This document shows positions 32,616-46,191 of a stretch of DNA of 64,000 bases, one piece after another. Positions within the stretch are counted from its first letter, which is position 1. Each line of letters opens with the position of its first letter. Origin of the DNA: Nyssa sinensis (taxonomy: Eukaryota > Streptophyta > Magnoliopsida > Cornales > Nyssaceae). The notes below the pieces were generated by a model that saw nothing but the letters and a program-made list of their open reading frames with translations, was not told the DNA's origin and ran no database searches. The DNA lies in assembly GCA_008638375.1 (NCBI GenBank), contig CM018052.1:18672071-18736070 (forward strand), given 5' to 3'. A program made the translations under genes and the position numbers.

Positions 32616-33120
32616 AAAATTTTCAAGGGTTGCGATTCTTTCCTTTGAAATTCATTGGGTTGCGGTTCTTTCCTTCTATAAGGCCATAGTAAAGGTGCTC
32701 TTCACCTTGATGAACAAAACTACCATTTAAAGTGGGGAAATATGGCTTAATTGTAATCAACTTAGTGGGCAATCTGTGTTCTCTTGCAATTTACTTGGCT
32801 TGGGAGACCAAAGCTTTGTTTCAAAATTCTTCTTCAATGGTTGTATAGCTAAGGTCGAACGTGTGCTCCCTCTCTGGCTATTGGGGTAGTATAAGCAAGC
32901 CTTGTAAGTAATAACCAAGGCCTTTTTCGAGCACTTTCCCTAGGAGCTTCATGATATACAGGACCAAACCATTGTAATTGTCACCCTTGGGTGCTTGCTC
33001 AGTCTCTAAACTTCTGACATGACTAAAACCTGTTAGTTCCATGTCATCAATCTCATGCTGGATTTCTAGGATATGAGCAGTGTCCTGAGTGGGATCAGTG
33101 TCTCTATGAATGGTGACCAT
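32616..33120 (-). pseudogene. C3 Ogre/Tat polyprotein, region after protease
   Basis: Minus-strand open frame at 32,878-33,120 includes EIDDMELTGFSHVRSLETEQ and GKVLEKGLGYYLQG, then after stops ITIKPYFPTLNGSFVHQGEE. This spacing of LTGF, a leucine/glutamate strand, a GLG box and a LNG.FV..GE box is what I know from the Ogre/Tat segment between protease and RT. No RT follows; the sequence joins A1 gag at 32,615. Confidence 0.65.
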
Positions 33121-33590
33121 TCCAAGCTAGCATATGAATAGTTTTTTTATATAAAGAGGATGTCACAACTTTGATTTCAAGTAACCATGGTCAGCTTAGT
33201 AACAGATTGAAAGAGGCCAAGACATCCAAAACTTGAAACTGCGCAGTGGTTTCAACTGGGCCTAAATTCATGGTGAGTGTCATGACTCCCATTACTTCTC
33301 GCTAGGTATTATCGTATGTCCACACTGCTTGTGTCGATGGTGCCAAATTATATCTTACTAACCCAAGGCCTTTTGCGGTCCTTAGAGGACATATATTGAG
33401 AGTTGATCTATTATCAATGAGCTACATGGGTACTCTCTTTCCCAAAGCATCCATGGTTATATGCAAGGCCTTAGTGTGTCTGGTTGTACCCTTTGGCAAG
33501 TTATGGTCCGTGAATATGATGACATTGTTGAATTATACCCCTTTAATGATCTGGGTAAGCTGCTCAAGGATGGTAGTAATGAGAACTTGA
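33121..33590 (-). pseudogene. C3 Ogre/Tat aspartic protease (broken)
   Basis: Minus strand: VLITTILEQLTQII, then IIFTDHNLPKGTTRHTKALH, ITMDALGKRVPM, LIDNRSTLNICPLRTA and VWTYDNT, FQVLDVLASFNLLL. The active site should read D-N-G-S; here it is D-N-R-S (Asp codon at 33,413-33,415), and stops flank it. It sits between Ogre-type gag and the post-protease region, so domain order supports the call. Confidence 0.72.
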
Positions 33591-35518
33591 GACTCATTTA
33601 GTTGTTTTAAGATAGCAAGTCGATGTGGAAATGACGAGGTGAGAAAATCTAAAAAAAAATATTGGCCTGAGTCTTTTTGAGTTGTTTAAAGAGCTCATCC
33701 TCAATCGGGGCCTGTGGTGAAGTCTTGACCAACTACTTAGCTTTTAGAAATTCAAACACAGGGTCATCTATTTGCGAGTGGTTGGGTTTGAAGGGTAGGC
33801 CGTTTTAGGTGACATGGACTGCATTGGCCAAGTTGGCTTAACTATTGCTCCTCATGAGCTCATCCCAAGTGATCATGCTGTAATTTAGAACGACTATGGT
33901 ATTTTTTATAGAACGACTAGACTTAGTGATGAACTTAGTAGGATCACCACTTTTGAGGCTTAACATGTTGATGTTAAGGTAGTTGTTTTGAGCTAGCAAC
34001 GGGTTGGTAGTCACATTAAGCTTTGACGAGTGAAGCCACAATGGTTTCCCTATCAATGAGATATTAGTTGGCGTGTCTGAAAGCCTAGTATTGATTGGTA
34101 TTGTGTTTGCCACCCTGGCGATAAGTTCAATGTTAGCTAAGGTCATATCCTATAGGCAATAGACTTGGGATAGGCCTAGGCTCTACAGGCTGAAAGATCC
34201 CATTCTTATGGAGGTTCTTATTAATGTCTCTTATGGGTGCTCATAAGTCAAAAAACTTCCTCTGTGGGCACTGTTGGGCTGCTCATGGTGGAGTGGACTA
34301 AGAGAATGGTTAGAAAGTGTTGACAACACAAATCATGTGAGTTGGTCTATTAGGCTTGGTGTTGGGAATGAATTTTTGTGGCCTAGGATCTCTTGACTTT
34401 AGAGTGTTTTCATTGACATTGTCCTCGACTTGGGTTCCAGCCCCTATCAAAGCTTTTAAGCTTTCATAGTAATGGTCAAATAGAGGCTTTTGGTAAGTAG
34501 GGAGCAAGTTCTTCTTGACCATTTGTACTCCAACAGGTCATGAAAGTTGACAAACTTTCTCTTGGTTCTTACTTAGTAGTATCCAAGTCTCTCAAGATAA
34601 TGTCAAACGCATTGTTATACTTGTATTACTTTATAAAGGCATTACAAAAGACTTCCTAATCTTTGGATAAGGCATCTTATAAGTTGGGGAACCAACACAG
34701 GGCATTGCCTATCAAAGTTTGATGAAACATTTAAGCTAGCATGTTGGTGTTAGCTCCCAATGGTTGCATTACTCTCACATAGAGCTTCAGATGTGTTTTT
34801 AGACAGGTGGTCCCATCGAACTTGAACAAGTTAGGCATCTTGAACTTTTAAGGAGGCAAACTCTAGGGTCGGGAGACAACTTGTGGATGTTAGTCATGTC
34901 GTCGCCCCTATTGGATTTGTAGATGAATGTTTTCATTTTTTTAGCCTTTTCATAAGGGCTTCATCTTGAGGTTTTACCTCATCTACATGTGGATATTGCT
35001 CGGTCCAATCAAATGAATCATGGACTACTATTTTTTGAATTGGAAGATTTTGTTGAGGCATATCTTAACATTGTAATAGAGGGATTGGTTAATAGATTGG
35101 TGCACATTGTTTGGATATATCAGAATTAGAAGTGGCGGTAGCCTTTACTGTGTGAATTCCTGAAAAGTTAAGGCGAGTCTTTGCGACTCTTCTCCATTGG
35201 TCGGAGATGTCTTTCCTTATCTGGGTTAGTATCTAGAGCAATTATTCTTCATCCATGGCTGTAGGAGCTGTGTGCAATATAGTTTCTTTCTTGAAACTTG
35301 ATAGGAAATCATAGGCTTCAAGTAGTCTATCTTGGTTATTCTATTTCCAAACCTGTTAGTATTACCTAAACCAAGTTTTTCAAAGATATAACCATTAATA
35401 ATCCATTACTAGTTTGGAAAACCAAGAAAAGTCCACTTTGTAGCCCTAATAATGAGAAAATGGAGTTTTTTGAAAAAAAATTCAGAACTTCATAAAAATT
35501 CAAAAAAGTACAAAAATG
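33591..35518 (-). pseudogene. gag: C3 Ogre/Tat gag region (broken)
   Basis: Between about 34,870 and 34,560 the minus strand reads FKMPNLFKFDGTTCLKTHLK, LYVRVMQPLGANTNMLA, FHQTLIGNALCWFPNL and FCNAFIK.YKYNNAFD, the order seen in Ogre/Tat gag (KF..P...KF.GT..P..HL, then L.G.AL.W). A further open frame at 34,310-34,522 (QKPLFDHYYESLKALIGAG) and one at 33,838-34,146 lie downstream. Many stops. From 34,900 to 35,518 it is leader-like and not recognisable. It continues on the other side of T3 as the leader at 46,750. Confidence 0.7.
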
Positions 35519-38500
35519 TGTCACATCCCAAACCCCACCCTATGTGGATTAGGGATAATCATTAGCCAATTAGGCACTTCACCAATACACTAACTTTGTT
35601 TACCATATTATTGACGTGTCTAACCGACCCCTCTTTGCATTTCCAAGTAAATTGCATTAAGTCATATAAAGTTATGTAGTGGAAAATTGAGTTTGTAAAA
35701 ATTTTTGTTTGAATGTAGGCACACTCAACAGAGTTGAAGTGACATAACATCAGAGATAAAATAATATGAGCCCACCATTACATTATACATGAGTATCTAA
35801 ACTAATACATCATTGGTGAATATCATTTACATTCCATTCATACTCCATGCTATCACACCAGTCTGCTATTTGTCACTTCAGATTGCTATCTCCACGACTG
35901 GGATACTAATCTTATCTTGGCTAGAGTCTCTATTCATATTAGCTTACTAACATCGGGATCTATAACTTTTTAGTCATTCTTGAAAGATACAAGATAAAAC
36001 CCTATGATCTTATTGAAAAGCTCACGAGTAACACCGGTCCCTTGTCAAGGGTTTTTAGGAAAACTCCTTATTGTAAACTTTCATGGATAGTAATAGAAAA
36101 GATTTGTACTGAAAGCTACTATCATTTTTAAAACATAAACATCTAACTGAGAGTTGCAAGATATATATACTAGAAATCATGAGACAATTTATCTCAGATA
36201 ATTTTACAAGTTAAACGTGACATCATAAAATTGGATTCTTGTGAGCAAATAAACTTGCCACATTTTTAAAACCATTGTCCCTTAGGACTTTAGGTTGTCA
36301 CATGGTGACCTATAAAATGAAGCTATAAAATATTTTGTGCCAAACATCTCATATGCTAGGTCCTAGGGGAATGTAAATGTCACATTGGTGACCTCTATGT
36401 AATTTAGAGTTTTGTGCATACATGACCCTTTCTCCGAATTCAAACTCCCAGCCAAGTCGCTTATGAAGACGTATTGGAAGTTTTACCAACTATCTCACCT
36501 CCGACGTGTCGTAAGGCACCAAAAAACTGAAAACATGCATGCAAAACACTCTTTAACTATCCATGCTATAAAATAATTAAAGAGATGCTACTTAAAATCA
36601 TGCAATTCAAACATTTATCTCAATATTCTGAAAATAGTCATTCAGTTAAAACATTTAACATAATAGTCTGAAATATGTTATAAAGGTGAAATAAACTGCA
36701 TGTAATGTTATAAAGCTGTAAAGAACTACATTTCATGGAAATGTCTCCACTTCAAGGTTTAGGGTTACACACACGTGGTCCAGTGTCCACAGTTATTTGC
36801 TTACTCGCTTACTTGACTTGCCTCGACATTCATCTTACTTTATGTCTTTGCTGGTGATCCTAAATCATGGATCAAAACACATCGGTACTATACTAGTATA
36901 TATCTCTATTTAATTATTTTCTTACTTAATGTTCTTAGTCTCTTATGGGCTTAGTCTTACTGTTTAGGACTCCCTTACAGTATTTAGTTTAGAGTTCCTA
37001 ACAGTTGGTAGTTCATCGTATGACTCACTTTAGCTTTTAAAGGAATTTTGGTCATTTTCCCTTAATACGTCTTATACTGTTCGGTACTTTACTTACCTTA
37101 ATGGACTTCATTATCAAGTCTAGAGGATCTTTTAATCATAAGGTAGTCTCTTTTTTAGTTTCTGAGTTCTTCTAGTCACTCAATTAAGCCTCAAGGGTAG
37201 TTTACTAATTTTACCAATCATAACCCGTATATTTGGTACAAAATTATTTCAAATGGAGTTCATTTTTAGACTTAGAAGCTCCTATATACGTTGTTATAGG
37301 TTTTTCTTTATTTTCTATACTCTTATGATAGCTTCATTAAGCCCTAGGGACGTTTTTATCATTTTTTAGTTTGTTTTGGTGTTCATTTTTTGCTAAACGG
37401 ACATCACCGATAAGTCTGAAATGTCAAATATAATAAATTTAGGCTTTTCTGAATCTTAATTAGCCTATTTGTGCTTTATATTAAGTGTAAGGCCATTTTT
37501 GTAATTTTACACTTTCATGCGGGACCATCTTCGGGTACTTAGGTGTTTAATTTGACTTCACTGTTATGTTCAGAATATCCAAAAATGTTAAATATGCCCT
37601 TTTCTATATTTTCCCAGTCTGCCTGGTAGCCCGAATAACATCAAGGGTAGCTTAAAAATCTCACATTTCTAGGTATCATTATTTTTGGTACGTCGTTTGA
37701 CAAAACGGAACCCACAGTTGAGTCTAGAGCATCGGTAAATGTTAAGGTATGTATTTTCATAGTCATCGGGGTTCAATTGGTAGCTTAATTAATGCATTAG
37801 GACACAATTAGAATTATTCTAGTTTATCCGTTTGTAATTTCTTACATCTAATTTCATAAATCGGACTCCGTCATTGAGTCTGGAATGCTAAAAAACATTG
37901 GGTTAGACTCTTCTTACATTTTAATCGGCCTTTGTTTAGCCTATTTTTGGCTTAAGGGCATTTTAGTAATTTCTTTCAATTTAAAAGGATTTAAAAATTA
38001 AGTTTGAATTAATTTTTAGGGACCTTTTGTAATTAATAGAAAATTCTGGTGGTAAATTTATAATATTATGAACTTTAAAAAAAAAAACTGTCTCGTTCTA
38101 TGAAGGTGCAAGCAAACCGGTTCAAATCAAATGAGAACCAATCGGTTTAGTTGGTTCATTGCATCATCATGACGTTATGATGATGTCACCCCCACTTAAT
38201 TAAAATGATGTCGTTCTAATTACCCTTGGATTCATTTTAAAGCGGGTCGACCCAAACACGTTAACCGACCCAAACCCAACCCAGTCACTATTCGTCATCT
38301 TCCTTGCAAAGATGTCACTGTAGCTTCAAAAACACTAGATTTTTCAGGTCTACTTCGCATAATTTCAAGCACTTTTTCAATTTGCTTTCAATCCTATTCA
38401 ACTTCTAAATTCCTAACTTAGGTTTTCCCTTTGGTTTGGAGGCTCAAAGCGCACTGGAAAGCTCAATCGAAGCTTTCATGCTTGCCTGTTATCGAAGCTC

Positions 38501-39455
38501 GGTCCAGGCTCAACACTCAGTCAAATCATGCGTGGTTTGGCCCATTGAAATTCTAATCTCATGGGCTTCAAATTCCCGTTCTTAAAAATCAGTTTAAGGC
38601 CTTATTCGTGAGTTTCGATTTTGGACTTACAACCTATAACTCAAATTTTCTCTTTTCTTTGATCATCTTGAGCTAATTTTTATGTATTTGAAATCCTAGC
38701 AACGTTTAGCTAATTTCCCAAGCGATCAAAAGCAATTTGGCTTTTGTTAATCCAGACCTAGTTTATGTAGGTCATTAATGGCGGTTCCCATTATTTTTTA
38801 GGTTTTTGGGGTAATTCGGGCCCTCAAATTTTGTTCAATCATCCTAAAAATCTTGCAACAAATCGAATAGAGGCAAAGCGGGTGAGAAATATACCTATTT
38901 TAAAGGTTTCAATTTTCTCTCTCTAGGTGAGATTCATTCTCTCTCATCTGTTGCTCTTTTTCTTCCTTCTTATTCACTCTCACCGCACACCCTTTTAGGG
39001 TTTTCTATATGTATATGTGTATATATATTTTGAACTTGCCCTACCACTGCCTCTCTTTTTCTCTCTCTCTATCTCTTTCTTCTCTCTTTTCTTCCTTTCC
39101 TAGCTTTCTGCTTGGGGTGGCAGCCGTAATTGTAGTTGCCTTAGTCTCTTTCTATGGTTTCCTCTTTAAGTTGCTCTTTTTTTTCCTTCTTTTTCACTCC
39201 CACCGCCTCTCTTTCTCTCTCTCTCTCTATCTCTCTCTCCTCTCTTTTCTTCCTATCCTAGCCTTCTACTTGGGGCGACAGCCATAGTTGAAGTTGCCTT
39301 AGTCTCTCTCTATGGCTTTCTCTTCAAGCTACAAGGCAGGACACCTTTGTTACTTCTCCCATCCACTCACATGCACACACCTCACCTCACTCACATGCCT
39401 CTCGCACACTATTTGCTTACATAATTTGTGTGTGTTCCCAGATACTTATGGCTGC

Positions 39456-39487
<32 letters not shown>

Positions 39488-39991
39488 ATATATACATACA
39501 TATATTATCACACATCCTTACACACAAATATGTGTGTATCCATATATACATGGGTGTATATTTATATATATACCAATGTACAATTTACTATAACTATGTA
39601 TTTTCATTCCATGCTCACCCACGTATATATACTTCCATACACACTCATGTGTATATAACTATGTAGTGTCATGTGTAGGTCACATGGCTCGTAAATGTTT
39701 TGTGTATTTTCTTTTATTTTTTTTAATCTTAAGTTAGTGATGTATTAATCACTTAAATGTTAGTCTCATCAATCTGATTAGGTCAAGTTGACTAAGGGCT
39801 AGATTTGATTTTGACCCTACTATGGCATCGGTCTAACCAAGGTTAGGAGCCATTGTTGCGTTATGGTAGTTTCTAACCCTAGTTTAGGTCATATCGCTGC
39901 TTTGCGTTCAAAGAATTCAAAGATTCTTTAATGATTGTAATTCTCAACACATTATGTCTAGTTACTTATTTTACTGGAAGCGGGTGTTACA
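35519..39991 (-). mobile_element. T3 3' LTR
   Basis: Plus-strand left end TGTCACATCCCAAACCCC, right end GGAAGCGGGTGTTACA. Read on the minus strand it starts TGTAACACCCGC and ends GGGATGTGACA. 4473 bp. It aligns along its length with 42,618-46,749; over the first 150 bp I count about 18 differences. Carries the roughly 143-bp repeats (about 37,000-38,000), the degenerate TGACG palindrome, CT-rich and TA-rich microsatellites (39,052-39,240; 39,457-39,494). Confidence 0.88.
39457..39570. repeat. TA/CATA microsatellites in T3 3' LTR
   Basis: Runs of TATATA and related ATACATA. The longer open frames on the plus strand here are low-complexity tyrosine/isoleucine repeats with no gene character. 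Confidence 0.92.
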
Positions 39992-40004
39992 TTCTCTCTT
40001 CCTT
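39992..40004 (-). promoter_or_regulatory. Polypurine tract of T3
   Basis: Minus strand AAGGAAGAGAGAA directly ahead of the 3' LTR start. It is preceded by a relic of the TTAGGGACATAACTCTTTTT type seen at pol ends of Ty3/gypsy. It primes plus-strand DNA synthesis in live elements. Confidence 0.75.
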
Positions 40005-42601
40005 AAAAAGAGTTATGTCCCTAAAACTTAACTAATCTTGTTAGGGAAATCTATTCGTATAGTGTGCTATTAGCACACTGGCATTGTGCATTCTGATAAT
40101 ACTCGACTCGTTGTCATTTGATTAGTAGTTGTCTTGAAAGTCAATTGTGTGGTCAGGATACTCTATCTTTACTATTAGGGCATATTGAATTTCTTTATTC
40201 GATCACCCTTTTTTCGTTTAATGGGGATTAAGTTTTTACTTATTGTACTTAATTCCTTCATTCTTACAGTAATATGTAAATGCTATTTTACGCTTAATCC
40301 GTTGTGCTAGTCTGTTTGCCTGGTTCTCTCAGGTTGATTATTGGTATCTACGACATTGTGTCCTTAAATAAGAAATCTTTTGATCACATTTGTCTTCTTT
40401 TAGTTGCACCGACTCACTTAATCGTGGTCTTGAAATTCAAGGGCTTGACTTTCAATTTTCACATAATAGCCTAATTTCTAGCTTGTTGTCTTGTTAATAC
40501 TATTTAGTATTCCAGTATCCTTTCATTTTTCTTCGAATTTGTAATTGTAAGTTTACTATGCTTTTGTGGCTTATTTTGAGCCATTCCCTTGTTGGTTATC
40601 TGCTCTTTACTCTACTTTGTATCTCATTTAGGTACTACTTTTAGCCATTGCACTTATTCTCAGGAAGTAAGATATAGTTACATCCCTACAACATTTTGTT
40701 TTGTTTTAAGAATAGAATATTTGGCTAGTTCTTTCTAATTTCTCTTTTTTTGGTTGTGAACCCTTCTTTGGATTCACTTCATAAATTTGATTCTATGTGT
40801 GCCCGTTACAAGAGTTGAAAGATTTTGGAACTTAGTTCCGTCATTTCTTCCCTATCATTGTCCGACCCTTTCGTATTTGTACCTTTCTATTTGTCTCATT
40901 AGTCAAAGCATAGTAGTGTACTTAGCTTCTTACTTTATTAAATCTTTCTAAATTTACCAGAGGATTCTTAAGGTATAGGAATACCCAGTTCCTACTGATA
41001 TTTCAGTTTCTATCATTAGTTGCTCTACAGTTTGCTTAGTTCGTATCCGAACTCTGTAGCTTATTATGGTTATTTATTTCTCATTAACTCTAGTCTTAAA
41101 GTTTTATGACGTCCATTATCGTCAGTCACTTCTTTTAATTGTTTGGTTGATAACAATTCTCAAAATGCTTTTAGAATCATTAGTCTTTCGCTTACCATTA
41201 TTGTACGAACCAACCTATTTGAGTATTTCTTAGTAGTGGGTCCTACTCCTACTTGATCCTTGGATCTCATTAGACTTCCATGTTACTAATTGTGTAACAG
41301 TCTACTTTATTTTCTTTTCATAATCATAATCATTCGTAACATTACCTTTGGCAGTGTTAGTTGACAGTAGTTGCCTCTTACAAACTCTATCTGTGAGTCT
41401 TAGATACTTAAATTTGTAGTATCTCTGAGTTAGGGTTGGTTGTGCCCCATTACTGACAAGACTTATTTTTCAGTATTGTTCGTAGTTTATGGTCTCGTAT
41501 TGGTTTATCACAATAGTTGCTAATTATTTCAAATCATCTTTGATCGTAGAGTTCTATGTTTACATCTATTGGTGATCAGTTCTTGACCATCAAGTCCTTT
41601 ACTTTTTTTATTCTTAGTGTGCCAAACTTAATTTGACTACCATTTACTATACTTCTTAGAGCTTATTCCTGTACTTTGAGAGTCATCTATGTGTAGAAGA
41701 GATCACAAGTTTATTTATGTCATTATTACTTGATCATAATTGAATCACTAAGTTACATCTCATTTGCTACTATTTCTTATATCCTTACTGAACTTATTCA
41801 TTAGAAACTCTAGCTTTTTGATTAGATAGGGAACGCCAGGTATGTTTACTAGCTCCAAAGTCACAAAATAAGGTGGCTTGCCTTACTTGTAAATAAGGAT
41901 CTATCACCATTCCAGCCTATGCCACTATCCTCTCAAAATTTCCTTTATTTTGAGATTTATCACAAATCCATACTTCTTATGTATTTGAGTATACATAACA
42001 TATCTATCTCTAATAAGACTTCCTTCAACATCAAGCTTTTTAAGAACGGATTGTAGTAGAGAATCACTTGCGGCTTGTGGAAATACTAGTTTCCAATTTC
42101 ATCCTTATGTCATAGAGTCATTTTACTTTCACTGTTCTACCCCAATCTTATTCTTTGAATACTCTTGATTCTTAAAGAATCATTCCTTGTGGAGCTTTAA
42201 CATTGACCTACGCAATCATCAAGTCCTAAACGTCAAATCACACTCTGTGTCCCTCATAATTCAGGACTTATGGATTTTTAGTCTAAAACTTCTCATCAAC
42301 TCATCTCTTCAATCCCTTGGTTTCATGTACCTAAGGTTCTAATGGTTCCTAGTTCCTTAAAGATTCCTGGGAAACCTATTTCTGATAGTTACCTAGGTTG
42401 GGGTAACCTAAGCTCCCATTCACCAATTACGTTTGGGTATTTTAGGTTTGGTTTACTCTAACCCTACTGGTTACTAGCGCTCTGATGACCTAAGTGACCT
42501 ACTTTAAGAACTCTTGCTCTAATGTATTACCTATCTTTAGGTAACCTTTGCTCTAATACCAACTATGTTGGTATCACTTGCTCTTAGAAAAATAACCTAA
42601 T
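40005..42601 (-). mobile_element. T3 internal region, no recognised coding
   Basis: About 2.6 kb between polypurine tract and primer-binding site. I find no gag, protease, RT or integrase motif on either strand and no frame over about 60 codons. It is AT-rich, with many short GAGTCTTAGA/AAGACTC-like words as in T5. Either an extremely decayed core or a non-autonomous (LARD-type) interior. Confidence 0.6.
42550..42582. repeat. Inverted repeat of PBS-like sequence, T3
   Basis: Arms GCTCTAATACCAAC and GTTGGTATCACTTGCTC around a TAT loop, about 20 bp inside the primer-binding site. T5 has an equivalent dyad at 60,423-60,464. Confidence 0.75.
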
Positions 42602-42613
42602 GATCTTATACCA
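42602..42613 (-). promoter_or_regulatory. Primer-binding site for initiator tRNA-Met (T3, decayed)
   Basis: Minus strand TGGTATAAGATC, two mismatches from the usual TGGTATCAGAGC, 4 nt beyond the LTR end. Confidence 0.72.
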
Positions 42614-42617
42614 ATTT

Positions 42618-45600
42618 TGTCACATCCCAAACCCCACCCTAGGTGGATTAGGGATAATGATTAGCCAGTTAGGCATTTCACCAATACACTAACTCTATTT
42701 AGCATATTGATGACGTGACTAACCGAAGCCTCTTTACATTTCCAAGTAGATTGCATTCAATCATGTAAAGTTATGCAGCGAAAATCTAAGTTTGTAAAAA
42801 TTTTTGTTTGAATGCAATCATACTCGGCAAACAATAAGTAATATAACATCAGAGATACAATAATATGAGCCCAACATTACATTATACATAAGTATCTAAA
42901 CTAATACATCATCGATGAATATCATTTACATTCCATTCATACTCTAAGTTATCACATCAGTCTACTATTTGTCACTTCAAGTTGTTATCTCAATAACTGG
43001 GATACTAATCCTCTCTTGGCTAGAGTCTCTATTCATCTTAGCTTACTAACATCTAGGACACTAACGTTTTAGTCATTCTTGAAAAGATACAGGATAAAAC
43101 CCTATGAGCTTATTAAAAATCACGTGACTAACACTGGTCCCTTGTCATGGGTTTTCAGGAAAACCTCTTTTTGTAAACACTCATGGATAGCAATAAAAAA
43201 GATCTGTACTGAAAGCTATTGGCGTTTTTAAAATGTAAACATCTAACTGAGAGTTACAAGATATATACGCTAGAAATCATACAAGAGTTTATGCCAGATA
43301 GTTTTGCAAGTTAAACATGACATCATAAATTCTAATACTTGTGAGCAAATAAAGCATGCCATACTTTTTAAAATTGTTGTCCCTTAGGACTCTATGTTGT
43401 CACATGGTGACTTGTAAATTGAAGCTGTAAAATCTTTTGTGCCAAACATCTCATAAGCTCAGTCCCTAGGGACTATAAATGTCACATTGGCAACCTCTGT
43501 GTAATTTAAAGTCCGGGCTTATATAGCCCTTTCTCCGGATTCAAACAGTCAGTTGAGTCACTTAAGAAGATTTACTAGAAGTCTTATCGGCTATCTTTCT
43601 TCTGGCAAGATGTCGTAAGGCACCTAAAAATTGAAAACATGCTAGCAAAACACTCTTTTACTATCCATGCTATAAAAAAATTTAAAATGATGCTACTTAA
43701 AAGCATGCAATTCAGACATTTATCTTAATATTCTAAAAATAGTCATCCAGTTAAAACATTTAACATAATAGTCTAAAATATATTATAAAGCTGAAAAGAA
43801 CTACATGTAATGTTATAAACTTATAAAGAACGGCATTTCATGGAAATGCTTCAACTTTAAGGTTCAGGGTTACTCACTTGTGGTCCAGTGCCCATAGTTA
43901 CTTGTTACTCGTTTACTTGACTTTCCTCAGCATTCATCTTATCTATATGTCCTTGCTGGTGATCGTAAATCATGGATCACAACAGATCAGTACTATATCA
44001 GTATATATATATATATATGCTTAATTATTTGCTTACTTAATGTTCTTTGTATCTTTTGGGCGTAGTCTTATTGTTTCAGACCCCCTCATGGTATTTAGTT
44101 TAGAGTTACTAACATTTGGTAGTTCATCGTGTGACTCACTTTAGCTTTTAAGGGCATTTTGGTCATTTTTCCTTTATATGTCTTATACTGTTCGGTACTT
44201 TACATACCTTAATGAACTTCATTGTTGAGTATAGAGGGTCTTTTAATCACAAGATAATCTTTTTTTTTTAGTTTCTAAGTACATCCGGTCGCTTAATTAA
44301 GCCTCAAAGGTAGTTTGCTAATTTTACCGTTCATAACCTGTGTCTTTAGTACCAAATTATTTCGAATAGAGTTCAATTTTAGACTTAGAAGCTCTTATAT
44401 ATGTTGGTATAGGTTTCTCTTTACTTTCAATACTCTTCTGGTAGCTTTATTAAGCCTTAGGGACCTATTGGTCATTTTTTAGTTTGTTTCGGTGTTCAAT
44501 TTTAGCTAAATGGACATCACCATTAGGTCTGAAATTTTGAAGATAATAAATTTAGGCTTTTCCAGATCTTAATTAGCCTATTTGTGGCTTATATTAAGTC
44601 TAAGGGTATTTTCATAATTTTACACTTTCATGCAAGACCATCTTTCGGTAACCGGGTGTTTAATTTAACTTCACTGTTATGTTCAGAACATCCAAAAATG
44701 TTAAGTATGCCCCCTTCAATATTTTTTTAGTCTGTCTGGTAGCCCATATAACATCAATGGGAGTTTGGGAATTTCACATTTTTAGGTATTTGTATTTTTA
44801 GTGCCTCGTTTGACGAAACAGAACCCATTGTTGAGTTTGGAACATTGAAATATGTTAAGGTATGTATTTTTAAAGTCATCAGGGTTCAATTGGTAACTTA
44901 TTTAATGCATTAGGATACAATTAGAATTATCCCAGTTTGTCCGTCAATATTTTTCGGGGTCTAATTTCATAAATTGGACTTCTTTATTAACTCCAGAATG
45001 CCCAAAAATATTGGGTTAGACTCTTCTTGCATTTTAATCGGCCTTCGTTTGGCCTATTTTTTGCTTAAGGGTATTTTAGTAATTTTATTAAATTTAAAAG
45101 GATTTAAAAATTAATTTTAGGGTATTTTCATAATTAACAGAAAATTTTGGGGGTAAAATTATAATATTAGGAACTTTAAAAAAAATCCTCTGGTCTAGTG
45201 AAAGTGTAAGTTAACCAGTTCAAATCAGATGAGAACCAATTGATTTAATCGGTTCGTTATGTCATTGTGACATCATGATGATATCACCCCTTATTTAATT
45301 AAAATGACATCGTTCTGATTACCCGTGGATACATTTTAAGACGGGTCGACCAAGACCTATTAACCAACCCGAAACCGACCCGATCACTGTTCATCATTTT
45401 CCTCATGAAGATGTCCTTATACCTTCAAAAACCTGATATTTTATAGGTCTATTTCGCACAATGTCAATCACCTTTTCAGCCTATTTTTTATTCTAATTAA
45501 CTTCTAAAGTCCTACCTTAGTTTTTCTCGTTGGTTTAGAGGCTCGAAGCGCACTGGAAAGCTCAATCGAAGCTTCCATGGACATCTGTTATCCAAGCTCG

Positions 45601-46159
45601 GTTTAGGCTCGATACTCAGTCAAATCGTCCATGGTTTGGCCCATTAGAATTCTAATCTCATGGGATTCAAATCCCTGTTCTTAAAAATCGGTTTAAGGCC
45701 CTATTCATGATTTTTAGTTTTGAACCCACGACATGTAACTCAAATTTTCTCTTTTCTTTGATAATCGGTTTCAATTTTCTTTCCCTAGGCGAGATTCCTT
45801 ATTTCTCCTATGTTTCCCTTTTTCTTCCTCCTTCTTCGCTCTGACCGCTCACCCTTTTAGGATTTTCTATATGTATATGTGTATACATATATATATATAT
45901 ATACACATTCTAAACTTGCCCCTACCACCGCTTCACTTTCTTTGTCTCTCTCTTTCTTTCTCTCACCTCTCTTTTCTTCCTATCCCAGCATTCTGCTTGG
46001 GGTGGCAACTACCTTAGACTATGGCTTCCTCTTCAAGCTGCAAGGCAACACACCTTTGCTACTTCTCCCATCCACTTATATGCACACCATTCACCTCACT
46101 CACAGACTATTTGCTTACACATAGTGTGTGTGTGTGTGTGCCCAGATACCTATGGCTAC

Positions 46160-46191
<32 letters not shown>

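Noticed and set aside
39009..39666. Overlapping plus-strand frames rich in Ser/Leu/Tyr/Ile, possible membrane proteins; the same at 45,879-46,425 and 12,560-12,859
   Set aside because: They lie on CT- and TA-rich microsatellites inside LTRs. Alternative frames are open too, which marks low-complexity DNA.
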